Positions 27,645-37,300 of a stretch of DNA of 64,000 nucleotides are shown piece by piece (the first letter of the stretch is position 1; each line of letters begins with the position of its first letter). Origin of the DNA: Ordospora colligata OC4 (lineage: Eukaryota; Microsporidia; Ordosporidae); assembly GCF_000803265.1 (NCBI RefSeq), contig NW_014575405.1, positions 1 to 64,000 on the forward strand, written 5' to 3'. The notes under the pieces are model-generated. The model was not told where the DNA came from and searched no databases. It saw only the letters and a program-made list of their open reading frames with translations. A program made the position numbers and the translations under genes.

Positions 27645-27938
27645 CTACTTCTTCTCTTCGTCCTCAGAAAAGCCAAGTCCTTTGCTTACAAGACTCAATC
27701 CCTTTTCAAAAGTAGATTCATTGCATTTTCTAGCTGAACTCCAATAAAATATTTCTCCACGGATATCTACACCATCTAAATGCAAGCAAATATTGTTTTC
27801 CATCTGCTTTCTAACACATTCAATTCCTCGGATAATAATTTTCTCACTGCTCATGTCGCAATAGTCTACCATCTTTGCATCACCTTGCTCAGGAATAAAA
27901 ACAGGAAGAATATGGCATTTATCATTCATTTCACTCAT
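27645..27938 (-). CDS. Possible RNase H2 subunit C
   Basis: 97 aa from an ATG directly preceded by CCCTA. The pattern HILPVFIPEQGDAKMVDYC followed by IIIRGIECVRKQM and a later EIFYWSS recalls RNase H2 subunit C (LPC-x-I, G-x-A, FRGR-x-L, W). RNase H2 removes ribonucleotides from DNA. The conserved FRGR is reduced to IRGI, so this is only a suggestion. The acidic C-terminal tail (SEDEEKK) is unstructured. Confidence 0.4.
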   Translation of the reverse strand: MSEMNDKCHILPVFIPEQGDAKMVDYCDMSSEKIIIRGIECVRKQMENNICLHLDGVDIRGEIFYWSSARKCNESTFEKGLSLVSKGLGFSEDEEKK

Positions 27939-28073
27939 TAGGGCCACTTCATGCTCGAATTTGACTGCACATTAAGTGCTATTCAAATCTCATTACTACT
28001 CATGCATTATTTAATACTTCTTATACCACCTTGAACCTGTACTCTACACACACTCACTTTATGCAAACCTGCA

Positions 28074-28583
28074 CTATTTACGGCAATATTCATGGCTCCT
28101 TGATTCATACAACATATTACAAACGACATGACATATATAAGCCTCAAAACTAAACACAAAATCCATCGCTGCATGCCTCTTTACCTCCACGCTTTGATTA
28201 AACTCAATCACACTAAGCATTTTCTTTGATCCTTTCTCTTGAATATAGCACCTAACTGTTTGCCCAAAGCATCTTTCTATATTCTCAATAACAAGTATAT
28301 CACTGGAAATTATACACAAACAGCATGAACTTCCTTCTGACATAATTTTTGAATACTCATCATCTTCAAGATGCAACTTCACAATCTCAATCTTCAAATC
28401 ATCAAGAATACATTGTCCATTAAGTAGCTCTGCAACGTACATATCACTCAACAAATCGTAGAAATATAACTGCTCGCTTGCTGATTCACAAATCTCTTTA
28501 CAAATCGGTGACCTAAATGTAAATATCCTACTGAGGTCATGTCTGCTCACCATGCTATTTATTCCACTCACCCTAATATACAT
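28074..28583 (-). CDS. Hypothetical protein, possibly with a degenerate RRM
   Basis: 169 aa from the ATG at 28583; the longest frame starts two codons earlier with TTG. Residues 1-70 show a strand-helix-strand pattern like an RNA recognition motif: MYIRVSGINS, helix RHDLSRIF, then QLYFYDL and YVAELLNGQCILDDLKIEI. RNP1 aromatic residues are not clear. The C-terminal half is Cys-rich and unrecognised. CCC lies about 14 bases before the ATG. A Met at residue 11 is an alternative start. Confidence 0.5.
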   Translation of the reverse strand: MYIRVSGINSMVSRHDLSRIFTFRSPICKEICESASEQLYFYDLLSDMYVAELLNGQCILDDLKIEIVKLHLEDDEYSKIMSEGSSCCLCIISSDILVIENIERCFGQTVRCYIQEKGSKKMLSVIEFNQSVEVKRHAAMDFVFSFEAYICHVVCNMLYESRSHEYCRK

Positions 28584-28744
28584 TAACAATCAACTGAAGG
28601 GTCAAAATATACTTCGCGCTAATGCCTGTATAATCTGCACAGCAAACCCAGATACATCACAATATTAAAATACATAAAGAAAAGCGTCTCCAAAACCTAC
28701 ACACAAGAAATATGCAGACATATACACAAACAAACGAGAAACAT

Positions 28745-29179
28745 TTAATCACAGATAGATCTTATGTGCCTGCTTCTTAGCTTCAGAACAAGGTTAATAT
28801 CCTTCGGGAATACAGTAACCCGCTTTGCATGCTGTGCACAACTCTGCGCATCCTCAAACAATCCTACAAGATAGAGTTCAAGCGCCTCCTGAATAGAGGC
28901 AAGGGCTGGGCCCTGGAATCTTACATCAGCTGCATTACTATTCTCCCTAACCACAGACCTGCAAGCTCTCTGGAAAGGAAGTCTTCGTATAAGAAACTCA
29001 GTGCTCTTCTGGTACCTTCTGATCTCCTTCAATGCAACAGATCCTGGTCTATACCTGGTCTTCTTGGCATTTCCACTCGGATTGGTTGGTGTTGCCTTGC
29101 GTGCAGACTTTGCAGACAATTGCTTGCGTGGTGCTTTTCCTCCTGTTGTTTTCCTAGCAGATTGTTTAGTTCTAGCCAT
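28745..29179 (-). CDS. Histone H3
   Basis: 144 aa; standard H3 has 135-136. The start [21 protein letters not shown] fixes the ATG at 29179, which follows CCCC and an A/T box. K4, K9, K14, K27 and the K36 region are kept. Ser10 is replaced by Thr, and Ser28 by Ala. K56 is kept in RRYQKSTEF. The loop that carries K79 (normally FKTD) reads NSNAAD, two residues longer and without Lys, so the Dot1 site is absent. An in-frame ATG at 29293 would add 38 unrelated residues and is not credible. Confidence 0.95.
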   Translation of the reverse strand: MARTKQSARKTTGGKAPRKQLSAKSARKATPTNPSGNAKKTRYRPGSVALKEIRRYQKSTEFLIRRLPFQRACRSVVRENSNAADVRFQGPALASIQEALELYLVGLFEDAQSCAQHAKRVTVFPKDINLVLKLRSRHIRSICD

Positions 29180-29775
29180 TGTGGGGTAATTTTTTAGGTC
29201 TTTTATAACCAAGTTGGAGGGAAGTTTGTTGTTTCGAATTTGATTGATAAGGTTCTGATTGACGAATAAAATAATAGGAACTTCTAGGGACATTCATTGA
29301 TAAAACAGTTGTGATTATCCGGGTATCACTTAATTGTTTAATTTATTTTATTCTTACATTCATCTATGTTCAAGATATACATCATTTTATTACTGTGTAC
29401 TTGTTCTTGTAATCTTCTTTAATTACAGCTAAAATCTCTGAAACAAATCACAGATTACATCATTATTCATGCACTCCTTTAAAAACAAAATCAATATGAA
29501 TATTCCGCCTGATCATTTCTGCTTTCCATTTCAGTAAGTCTTGGATAGATATTGTTTATATCTTGATCTTTATACATTCCTGAAGCACAATCATCCATTC
29601 ATTCTTAGAAAAACGCAATTCAATTACTTAAACCCTCTCACCATACATGTAGATTTCTATGCAACATTTGCGGAGCTGTTGATTAATACCAGAGTCTTAT
29701 TTTATATCTATCAACTGAATTCTCATGTATTCTCCTTTTTATGTTCATAAAGCCATTCAGTACCCCTGGCAAACG
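29180..29775. other. 596-bp AT-rich spacer between divergent genes
   Basis: It holds the histone H3 start box on the minus strand (CCCC at 29183-29186 next to a T-run) and, at the other end, a CCCC run at 29762-29765 upstream of the next ATG. A 69-codon frame at 29541 begins with TTG and has no start signal. No RNA gene or repeat is obvious. Confidence 0.4.
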
Positions 29776-30645
29776 ATGAAAGGAATACAATATCTTGGAG
29801 AAGCACTATCACTAATGAATGCTGCGCAAGTTTATCTCGCATCAAGGTTTCTAATAACAGACTTCATTGCAATATTCTTCATAGAAAGCTTTGTGTCTTC
29901 TTTGATAATCTTTGTGCTATGTTCTCCATTTGTTGTAAAGAAAACAACTTTCAAAGAAGTCTCGAACAATCAATTAGAGTATTTCTTCTCGGGGCTTATT
30001 GCATTCCTGACGTGCTATGTATGGTACAAATGTGCAGGTATGATATCTATAGGCTTTGGATTGGCTGCAAAGGGATTGTGTTATCCATTATCTGTGATGT
30101 TGATATTTGCCATATCATCCTCCATTACAGGAAGTATAATGAGCAACCTAAGTATGGTGGTTGTAATCTTCATCAATATTTTTCACTCTGTGGACACAAG
30201 CTTGGATGGGTTTTTTGATATCTACTCGGGCATTTTCTATCTGGCACTGTATGTGATATTTGCTGTTTCATCGGACTTCATAGCAAGATGTATGATAAAT
30301 AGAAACGGAATACCGAAGTTTCTGGTTGCAAACTCGTTCTACATCATACTGTACTCATCCCTTCTTCTTCTTGATCCAGATATAGACAATAGCTCTGGAG
30401 TGCAGATCTTTATGAAGAAGAATCCGTACACATGCATTGCACTTACTTTACTGTCCACTGTTTCGAAGATCCTGGGTCCTTATTACATATATAAACAAGG
30501 AACGGTTGCATATAGTAACACAAGAGTATCTACATATGCATACTTCAACATCATAAAGTGCTTGGCTGGAAAGGACAGACTCTGGGGACTTGGCGAAGCA
30601 ATTTTCCATTTAATGATATATACGATGGTGATGTTTATTGAATGA
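29776..30645 (+). CDS. Multi-pass membrane protein, DMT-like
   Basis: 289 aa from the ATG at 29776, chosen because CCCC lies about ten bases before it; an in-frame ATG at 29725 would add 17 residues. Eight to ten hydrophobic helices follow each other with short loops, as in drug/metabolite transporters. No nucleotide-sugar motif is seen. SKILGPYYIYKQGTVAYS near residue 240 is the most polar conserved-looking stretch. The substrate is unknown. Confidence 0.55.
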   Translation: MKGIQYLGEALSLMNAAQVYLASRFLITDFIAIFFIESFVSSLIIFVLCSPFVVKKTTFKEVSNNQLEYFFSGLIAFLTCYVWYKCAGMISIGFGLAAKGLCYPLSVMLIFAISSSITGSIMSNLSMVVVIFINIFHSVDTSLDGFFDIYSGIFYLALYVIFAVSSDFIARCMINRNGIPKFLVANSFYIILYSSLLLLDPDIDNSSGVQIFMKKNPYTCIALTLLSTVSKILGPYYIYKQGTVAYSNTRVSTYAYFNIIKCLAGKDRLWGLGEAIFHLMIYTMVMFIE

Positions 30646-30781
30646 AGAGGTATACAATATGCCATTGGCTTTTTGGCTATGATTTATGTAAATGAAGATA
30701 AATTTAATGCAATGTGTTTTTTTAAAGGAGAGCATTATTGAATCTGAGATGAGATTTAAGGATTTGTTTATATTCCCTTGA

Positions 30782-32170
30782 ATGAGTATTGACTTGGAGG
30801 CAAGCCTTAGTCAAACCGAAAGGAGTATCTTTGAGTTGATAAGAAGCCATGCTAGAACACTTGGCGATGTTGTTCCAAGGGTTGCTGGAGGATGGGTAAG
30901 AGACAAGCTAATGGGGAATTCATGCTTTGATATGGACATTGCATTGTCAAACATCAGTGGATATGAGTTTGCATTAGGGTTAAGTGAATCGGCAACAGAC
31001 CATAAGATAACTACAGTGCATGTAATCAAGAACAATCATGAAAAGTCAAAACACCTGGAAACAGCTGTTGTGAGAATAAATGATATATGTGTGGATTTTG
31101 TTGGGTTAAGGAGCGAAACTTATTCCGACGCAAGGGTTCCTTGTGTGGTGCCTGCAACGCCAGAAGAGGATTCGTTTAGAAGGGACCTAACAATCAACTC
31201 GCTGTTCTATAATTTATTTACAAATGCAATTGAAGACCACACGGGCCGAGGAATTGAGGACATCCGTAATAAATTGCTGGCTACACCATTGGACCCAAAG
31301 GTGACGTTATTTGATGATCCACTGAGGATAGTCAGGATCCTCCGGTTTCATTCGAAGCTCAGGTTTGATATTGATGAAAAAATATATAATGCAATGGAAG
31401 ACGAAGAGATCCGTAAGGCACTTGCAAGGAAGGTTTCGAACGAAAGGATTTACATTGAGATATCAAAGATGATCCACTATTCTATGGGGCAATATGGATT
31501 GCTTGAGATAATCCGGAGAAGATATGTAGAGCCGATATTCAAGCCTCCAGTTTTGATAGAACAGTCCTATGAACAGGGAGTCAAGTTTATAGAGGCAGTT
31601 GAGGAAATCACCAATCTGTGCACAAGGCCATATAGACGAGAAATTCTTTGCCTTTATACTATTCTGTGTTTTTTCAGCAGACAAACGATTACAGGATGCA
31701 AGAAGAGTTCATATTGCAATACTTATATAATGAAGGTTTGTCTTCCGTCATCTAAGGCATTTGTCAAGACAATAGACAGCATTGAAAAAAACCTTACTTT
31801 TCTGGACACGCATGATTTGGAGAATCTTGGAGCTGAAGGCTTCATAAGAATAGTAAGGTACATGGGAGAGATATGGTATGAGTCTCTTATTATTTACTGT
31901 GCAATAGAGCACATGAAAAATGAAAAGGAGAAGTTCAAGAACGGATTGGGAATAATATGTAAGATAATACAAGAGTCTATTGAAGAGTACTATAAGGCCA
32001 CATCAATAGTAGATGCAAGCAGCCTGATAAGAGAGCTTGGGATTGTAGAATGCGAAATGCGATTCTATATTGAGGAAGGAATCGTTTATCAGCTTCTAAC
32101 TCAAACTGATGATCCTAGAAAGATTGTTGAGCATTTGAAAAGAGTCAAGGGCTCACGCATGAACTTGTGA
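30782..32170 (+). CDS. CCA1: tRNA CCA-adding nucleotidyltransferase
   Basis: 462 aa. Catalytic head: AGGWVRDKLMG with the DMDIA carboxylates (near residues 36-53), then RRDLTINSLFYN, then PLRIVRILRFHSKLRFDID and the NERIYIEISKM neck. This is the class II poly(A)-polymerase-like family that adds CCA to tRNA 3' ends. The tRNA at 48090 lacks an encoded CCA, consistent with need. The ATG follows CCCTTGA. Confidence 0.93.
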   Translation: MSIDLEASLSQTERSIFELIRSHARTLGDVVPRVAGGWVRDKLMGNSCFDMDIALSNISGYEFALGLSESATDHKITTVHVIKNNHEKSKHLETAVVRINDICVDFVGLRSETYSDARVPCVVPATPEEDSFRRDLTINSLFYNLFTNAIEDHTGRGIEDIRNKLLATPLDPKVTLFDDPLRIVRILRFHSKLRFDIDEKIYNAMEDEEIRKALARKVSNERIYIEISKMIHYSMGQYGLLEIIRRRYVEPIFKPPVLIEQSYEQGVKFIEAVEEITNLCTRPYRREILCLYTILCFFSRQTITGCKKSSYCNTYIMKVCLPSSKAFVKTIDSIEKNLTFLDTHDLENLGAEGFIRIVRYMGEIWYESLIIYCAIEHMKNEKEKFKNGLGIICKIIQESIEEYYKATSIVDASSLIRELGIVECEMRFYIEEGIVYQLLTQTDDPRKIVEHLKRVKGSRMNL

Positions 32171-32310
32171 TCTAGCATGAAGCTGTGCAGCAAGCCTAAG
32201 TCTAATGGCATATTACTACACGGATCTGTGATCGAAAATTAGAGTGGATATGTATACAGGATAGACAAAAATACATAAAACAAGCCAATATCTTTGTTTA
32301 ATTGATTAAA

Positions 32311-32922
32311 TCACATGCAGCAAGTATTCTTTGGTTCACCCACGGTAAACTTCGAAGAGCCTTTGGTAGTGGTAAATCCAATTTTCTTGTACTTTTCAAC
32401 AAGTTTTCTTGTCAGGAAGTCAAAACTGTCATTGACACAGATATTATCCTTTGCACTTGTCATATAAAATGCATTTTTATCGATTCCGTGAGTTTTGAGA
32501 AACTCATCGACTTCATCCTCAGTGATGACGATTCGCTCCTTGTCATCAACTTTGTTTCCTAGAACAATTATTTCAACATTTCCAGTCGTGTTTTTCTTAA
32601 CTTCACGAATCCAGTCTCCAAGATTTTCAAATGATTCTTTGCTTCCCATGTCAAACACTATGATTATTCCATTTGCTCCCCTGTAATAGTTCGATATGAT
32701 TGCTCTGAATCTTTCTTGACCAGCAGTGTCCCATATCTGCAGCTTCACCTTTTCGTCATCAACTACCACAGTCTTCACCTTGAAGTCTACGCCTATTGTG
32801 CTTGATTGTGTGAAACTGTATGTCTCATCCGCATATCTTTTCATCAAACAAGTCTTACCCACACCGCTATTTCCGATCAGGATGATCTTGAAGAGATACT
32901 TGCATTCAAAGTCTTCTTCCAT
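32311..32922 (-). CDS. Rab1/Ypt1-like GTPase
   Basis: 203 aa. G1 GNSGVGKT, switch I TIGVDFKVKTV, G3 WDTAGQERFRAI, Rab signature YYRGANGIIIVFD, G4 GNKVD, G5 TSAKD. The C-terminal CCM ending provides the prenylated cysteines. Switch regions are closest to Rab1/Ypt1, which governs ER-to-Golgi traffic with TRAPP and COPII. A Trs85-like TRAPP gene and Sec18 lie in the same window. The start is preceded by a run of six G on the coding strand instead of CCC. Confidence 0.9.
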   Translation of the reverse strand: MEEDFECKYLFKIILIGNSGVGKTCLMKRYADETYSFTQSSTIGVDFKVKTVVVDDEKVKLQIWDTAGQERFRAIISNYYRGANGIIIVFDMGSKESFENLGDWIREVKKNTTGNVEIIVLGNKVDDKERIVITEDEVDEFLKTHGIDKNAFYMTSAKDNICVNDSFDFLTRKLVEKYKKIGFTTTKGSSKFTVGEPKNTCCM

Positions 32923-33095
32923 TCCCCCCTTTGTTGTCTATAATTTTATCTGAAAATGTCCAGAATTTGATTTAATAGACTGGCGATGCTTGAGTGATAT
33001 TTACAGCTTGGAAATTGAGAAACAGAGGTTAGCTGTGAAACAGAATGTGTCAATCGCTGGATAAAAGATAAAACACGAGCGTGTTCGCATTGGTA

Positions 33096-35048
33096 ATGCT
33101 ATTGGCGTCGAAGATAAGGATCTATATTCTTGGAGAACCTCTGTTGAAGCCTCCTCAACACTCACCGCAGGATCTTTTCCTTCTTGAGTTTCCATCTAAC
33201 GCTGCATTTGACGTATACCTTGCTACAGTTATCATATTTGTGTGCATAGGAGCATGGTTAGTGGCAATAAAGAAAACACGAGAAGACGGAACATCACTTC
33301 TGTATGTGATTGGGTTCATGCTGATATTTTGCTCTTATTGCCTCCAGAAAGCTGTGGAATTGAATAAGCTTATTAGTAAAGCCACGGTAGATACAGATGT
33401 ACCTGAGCAAAAATGGTTTTGGACAAAATGGCTATATCCGAGCAGTGAAGATCATAATGTGACTACATATCAGAATGGTTATGCTGAATCTAATATACTT
33501 GAGCACAGTATGGGAAAGATATCATCATATCTGACATTGATATTCAATAATAAAGGTACAAATTCTGATGGAAATAATGCAGTAAATGGGATTGATAAGA
33601 TAAAATTTGAAAGCATGAACAGTACGCATACACAGATAGCCAGTACAGATAGAAGCAGATGCACAGATAAAAAGTCATCACTAGAATGTGTTGAAACAAT
33701 AGATAGAATTCGAATAGAGAATCCATCTTTAAATCAATACACATCAGACATGATGGTGAGCACATCTAGTATAAACACGGACACAAAGCATTCAGACAGT
33801 AGCAATAATGCATTAACATCGTTGCATGATGAAAAGCTTGCATTTGTAAATAGCTTTGAAACTATGAATGGAACGGAAGATAAGGCAGAAAAAAGAGAAA
33901 TCACACTTAGAAATCTCATGAGGATTTTTGAATACAAGCATAAAGTAGATGAAGATCTCAAAAGACACACTGACAATATCAGAAAGGCTGAGGCTCAGAC
34001 AAACAAAATACTCGATGAATTTTCAAGCACTTTTCAGGCATTTATGAAAGAAGCACAAAAAATAGAAATGGAAATGATTGGGTTTAATGCATCAACGAGG
34101 TATTTGAGAATATCGCTTAATGAATTGAAAGCTGAGATTAAAAAGTATTTCGATGGTGTGCCTGAGGTAGTGACATTCAATGGCGTTTCCCAATATCTTA
34201 CGAAACTAGAAGAGAACTACCACAAGGAATCTGAAGGAAAAGGTGATGTAGGTGCAGCTGTGGAATATGAAGGATATGCTCTGGTTTATATTGCTATACA
34301 AACTGGATTGTGTTTGTTGTTTTTCATAGCTGTGCTTCTTAAGATCAGACCAGGTGTAGCGATATTGAGACCTATTATTTCTATTTTATTGATACTAGGA
34401 ATACTAATAAGTGTGTTATTTCTTTTTAGTGCACAGATGCTTGATAGAGATTGCAAGTCTGGATCTGTTAATGGATGTAACTTTAGCCACACTTTTGTAA
34501 GAGAAATTAGAGGAACTGATACATCAAAAAAAGGAGAACTGAAAAGCCAGTTGGATGCAATGGCGGTGAACGGTCGAACTCTGTTGAATGAACTACGGAC
34601 ATATGTATTGAGAACGGCGGACGCAAATGTCAGTTCGAAGATTGCGGTGTTTTCGAATCTATTCAACAAGATAATGTTTGTATATGATGACTTTGAACAT
34701 TTAACTGCAAAGAAAGTCAATAAAGAAGAGTTCTATGGGTATGTGAAGATGATGAATAGACAGCTTGAGGTGATTGGAAGGTATTTGGATGTGTCTGTGC
34801 AGAAAGATATGATTGAGATATATGCAGAAGAGAATGCATTTTCGTTCTGGTTGGATACAGAAAAAGATTTGATTGTTGAGTTGGTGCAGGCGATTACTGG
34901 ATTAGATGCAGACGAAAGTGAAGGAAAGCCATCAAGGTGGTGTGTAGATGCACTTCAAGCGGTATGTGATGCAAAGGATGGATTTGATAGTCTGTTTATG
35001 CTTATGTTTGTTGCTGGTCCTGCGTTCCTAGCTCTTCTATATATTTGA
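33096..35048 (+). CDS. Five-segment membrane protein with two large loops (prominin/Prm1-like topology)
   Basis: 650 aa from the first ATG (33096); the open frame starts earlier with GTG. Membrane segments lie at about 40-58, 68-88, 392-412, 420-445 and 632-650. The first loop (90-390) is Ser/Asn/Thr-rich with several N-x-S/T sites and ends in a coiled coil. The second (446-630) has a Cys pair near its start (CKSGSVNGC) and helices. Paired segments separated by two large loops are the layout of prominins and of fungal Prm1 (661 aa in yeast, mating membrane fusion). Sequence motifs do not prove this. Confidence 0.6.
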   Translation: MLLASKIRIYILGEPLLKPPQHSPQDLFLLEFPSNAAFDVYLATVIIFVCIGAWLVAIKKTREDGTSLLYVIGFMLIFCSYCLQKAVELNKLISKATVDTDVPEQKWFWTKWLYPSSEDHNVTTYQNGYAESNILEHSMGKISSYLTLIFNNKGTNSDGNNAVNGIDKIKFESMNSTHTQIASTDRSRCTDKKSSLECVETIDRIRIENPSLNQYTSDMMVSTSSINTDTKHSDSSNNALTSLHDEKLAFVNSFETMNGTEDKAEKREITLRNLMRIFEYKHKVDEDLKRHTDNIRKAEAQTNKILDEFSSTFQAFMKEAQKIEMEMIGFNASTRYLRISLNELKAEIKKYFDGVPEVVTFNGVSQYLTKLEENYHKESEGKGDVGAAVEYEGYALVYIAIQTGLCLLFFIAVLLKIRPGVAILRPIISILLILGILISVLFLFSAQMLDRDCKSGSVNGCNFSHTFVREIRGTDTSKKGELKSQLDAMAVNGRTLLNELRTYVLRTADANVSSKIAVFSNLFNKIMFVYDDFEHLTAKKVNKEEFYGYVKMMNRQLEVIGRYLDVSVQKDMIEIYAEENAFSFWLDTEKDLIVELVQAITGLDADESEGKPSRWCVDALQAVCDAKDGFDSLFMLMFVAGPAFLALLYI

Positions 35049-35099
35049 GAATTTGTTTATAGGAGAGCATGAATAAAACATAAGGATATAAACACAAGA

Positions 35100-37166
35100 A
35101 TGGATCCCCGAACGATGCGTTATGTAGTGAATAAGATCAGAGTTGAGGAGGCTGAGAAGGGGCGTATAAACAAGATATATGTACCAAAAGGGCCAGGGCT
35201 TGATGAAGAAGAACTTGTGCTGGTGGACAACAAGTATGCGTTCAAGTTTGAGTTTACTATAGGATCGAATGTTCTATTGAGTAAAATCCAAAGGGAGTTT
35301 CTGAACAAAAACATTGGAAGAGATGAAGTGGACATTAATAACCTGAATGTTGTTGAGTGTGACCAGATCTCACTGTTGAAGATTGATGTTGAGATAATAA
35401 ATCTTGAGAAGGTAGAGATTGATGCAAAGGAGCTTATTGAAAAGTTTAAGGATGCGCATGTTCTGTATCCATTCAATGCCGATCAGAAGTTTTACTTTTA
35501 TGTTGGGGAGATTGGATTGAAAATGACGGTAAGAGAGATCTTCACGGTGATGGATAATAAATACGGGATTCTATTGCGGAACACTGAGGTGTTCCTGAGT
35601 TCTGTGTCTGAAAGACTTGTGATTGCAAACAACTCGAAAGAGAACATGCTGCTTGACCCTAACTTCAATTTTGAGTCTCTTGGGATAGGAGGTTTGAAGC
35701 AGGAGTTTGGGAAAATGTTCCGAAGGGCTTTTGTACAGAGAGCATTTGATTCTGAGGTGATTAAGAACTTTGGAATTCCGCATGTTAAGGGAATAATTCT
35801 TTATGGGCCTCCAGGAACGGGAAAAACATTGATAGCCAGGAAGCTTGGGTCTTTGCTGAATGCAAGGCCACCTAAGATAGTGAATGGACCTGAGATTTTG
35901 AATAAGTATGTTGGACAGAGCGAAGAGAACATCCGGAATCTATTTAAGGATGCTGAGGATGAATGGCGTGCAAAGAAGGCAGATAGCAATTTGCACATGA
36001 TAATATTTGATGAGATTGATGCAATATGCAGAAGAAGAGGGAATAGTGGAAATACGGGAGTTGGAGATCAGGTGGTGAACCAGCTCTTGAGTAAGATGGA
36101 TGGAGTGGAAGCAATAGAGAATATACTAGTGATTGGAATGACTAATCGACTTGATTTGATTGACGAGGCACTTTTACGACCGGGCAGATTTGAGATACAC
36201 CTTGAAATCTCGCTTCCAGACGAGGAGTCACGAGCAGAGATATTCAGGATACACACAAAGACAATGGAAAGCCACAAATATCTGGATGAAGGGATTGACA
36301 TTGGAAAGATAGCAAAGCTTTCAAAGAACTACACGGGAGCGGAGATAACTGCGGTTGTGAAAAGTGCGGTTTCGTTTGCCTTAGAAAGAAAGGTGCATGG
36401 AGAGAAGGAGGAAGGAGGAGAGATGAATGTCATAGCAGACAAGAACATCAAGGTGTTTATGAATGACTTTATTCAAGCGCTTGATGAGGTGAAACCGGCA
36501 TTTGGGATTAATGAGTCGAGTTTCCAGAGATATGAGAAGACATTCTATGAGACACCTATGTTTACTCAAGGCATTGAATATGGAAGAGGACTGCTGCAGA
36601 AGTTGAGCAAAACCAATTTGTACAACACTTCATCGCTATTATTCTATGGTGAATCAGGTGTTGGAAAGACTACGCTGGCTGTGAAGGTGTCGAGACTTTC
36701 GATGTATCCGTTCATCAAGATTATTTCGCCGAGGGATATAATTGGACTTAGCGAGCATGAGAAGGTGAATTATATCAAGGATAGATTCATGGACGCATAT
36801 AAGTCTGAGGAAGCGATAGTTATACTTGATGATATTGAGAGCCTGATTGATTTTGTAAATATAGGACCACGGTTCAGTAATGCTGTTTTGCAAGCATTGA
36901 AGATATTTATCAAGGAGGAGAGTAAGAAGAAAGTGTTTGTGATTGGGACGACGAGCTCTGTTGAGGTGATGAAGGAGTGTGGGATATATGAATGTTTCCA
37001 GACATCTTATGAGGTTGAGAAGATAACGATTGCGGATTATGAGATCTTATGTGAGCAGAACCCGAGTTTTACGGATATTTGCTATAATGAGATGGCGCAT
37101 AAGGATGCATTGTCAATTAAGCAGCTGCTTTTGTTACTTAACGAGCCTGATGTATCGCCAGAATGA
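35100..37166 (+). CDS. SEC18: Sec18/NSF AAA ATPase
   Basis: 688 aa (yeast 758). The N domain (1-185) binds SNAP/SNARE. D1 has Walker A GPPGTGKT near 238, Walker B IIFDEIDAICRRRG near 300 and the second region of homology MTNRLDLIDEALLRPGRFE. D2 has Walker A GESGVGKT near 518 and a weaker Walker B (VILDDIES). That D1-active, D2-degenerate pattern, and RPGRFE, are those of NSF. It disassembles SNARE complexes after membrane fusion. No CCC run precedes the ATG. Confidence 0.92.
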   Translation: MDPRTMRYVVNKIRVEEAEKGRINKIYVPKGPGLDEEELVLVDNKYAFKFEFTIGSNVLLSKIQREFLNKNIGRDEVDINNLNVVECDQISLLKIDVEIINLEKVEIDAKELIEKFKDAHVLYPFNADQKFYFYVGEIGLKMTVREIFTVMDNKYGILLRNTEVFLSSVSERLVIANNSKENMLLDPNFNFESLGIGGLKQEFGKMFRRAFVQRAFDSEVIKNFGIPHVKGIILYGPPGTGKTLIARKLGSLLNARPPKIVNGPEILNKYVGQSEENIRNLFKDAEDEWRAKKADSNLHMIIFDEIDAICRRRGNSGNTGVGDQVVNQLLSKMDGVEAIENILVIGMTNRLDLIDEALLRPGRFEIHLEISLPDEESRAEIFRIHTKTMESHKYLDEGIDIGKIAKLSKNYTGAEITAVVKSAVSFALERKVHGEKEEGGEMNVIADKNIKVFMNDFIQALDEVKPAFGINESSFQRYEKTFYETPMFTQGIEYGRGLLQKLSKTNLYNTSSLLFYGESGVGKTTLAVKVSRLSMYPFIKIISPRDIIGLSEHEKVNYIKDRFMDAYKSEEAIVILDDIESLIDFVNIGPRFSNAVLQALKIFIKEESKKKVFVIGTTSSVEVMKECGIYECFQTSYEVEKITIADYEILCEQNPSFTDICYNEMAHKDALSIKQLLLLLNEPDVSPE

Positions 37167-37300
37167 TTTTTTTGAATAAATAATTTGCTTAGAGTTAACT
37201 TTTGATCTTTTCTTATGATTATGTGACAGGATAAGTTGAATGATGCATTATCGTATCTAATATCAGTGTAGCAATTAATATGAGTTGAAAGTATCCCTTA

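Noticed and set aside
29180..29293. 38-residue N-terminal extension of histone H3 from an upstream in-frame ATG
   Set aside because: The H3 tail starts with ARTKQ at 29179, directly behind a CCCC signal. An extension would destroy tail function.
29541..29750. 69-codon plus-strand frame
   Set aside because: Starts with TTG, has no CCC signal and has low-complexity composition.
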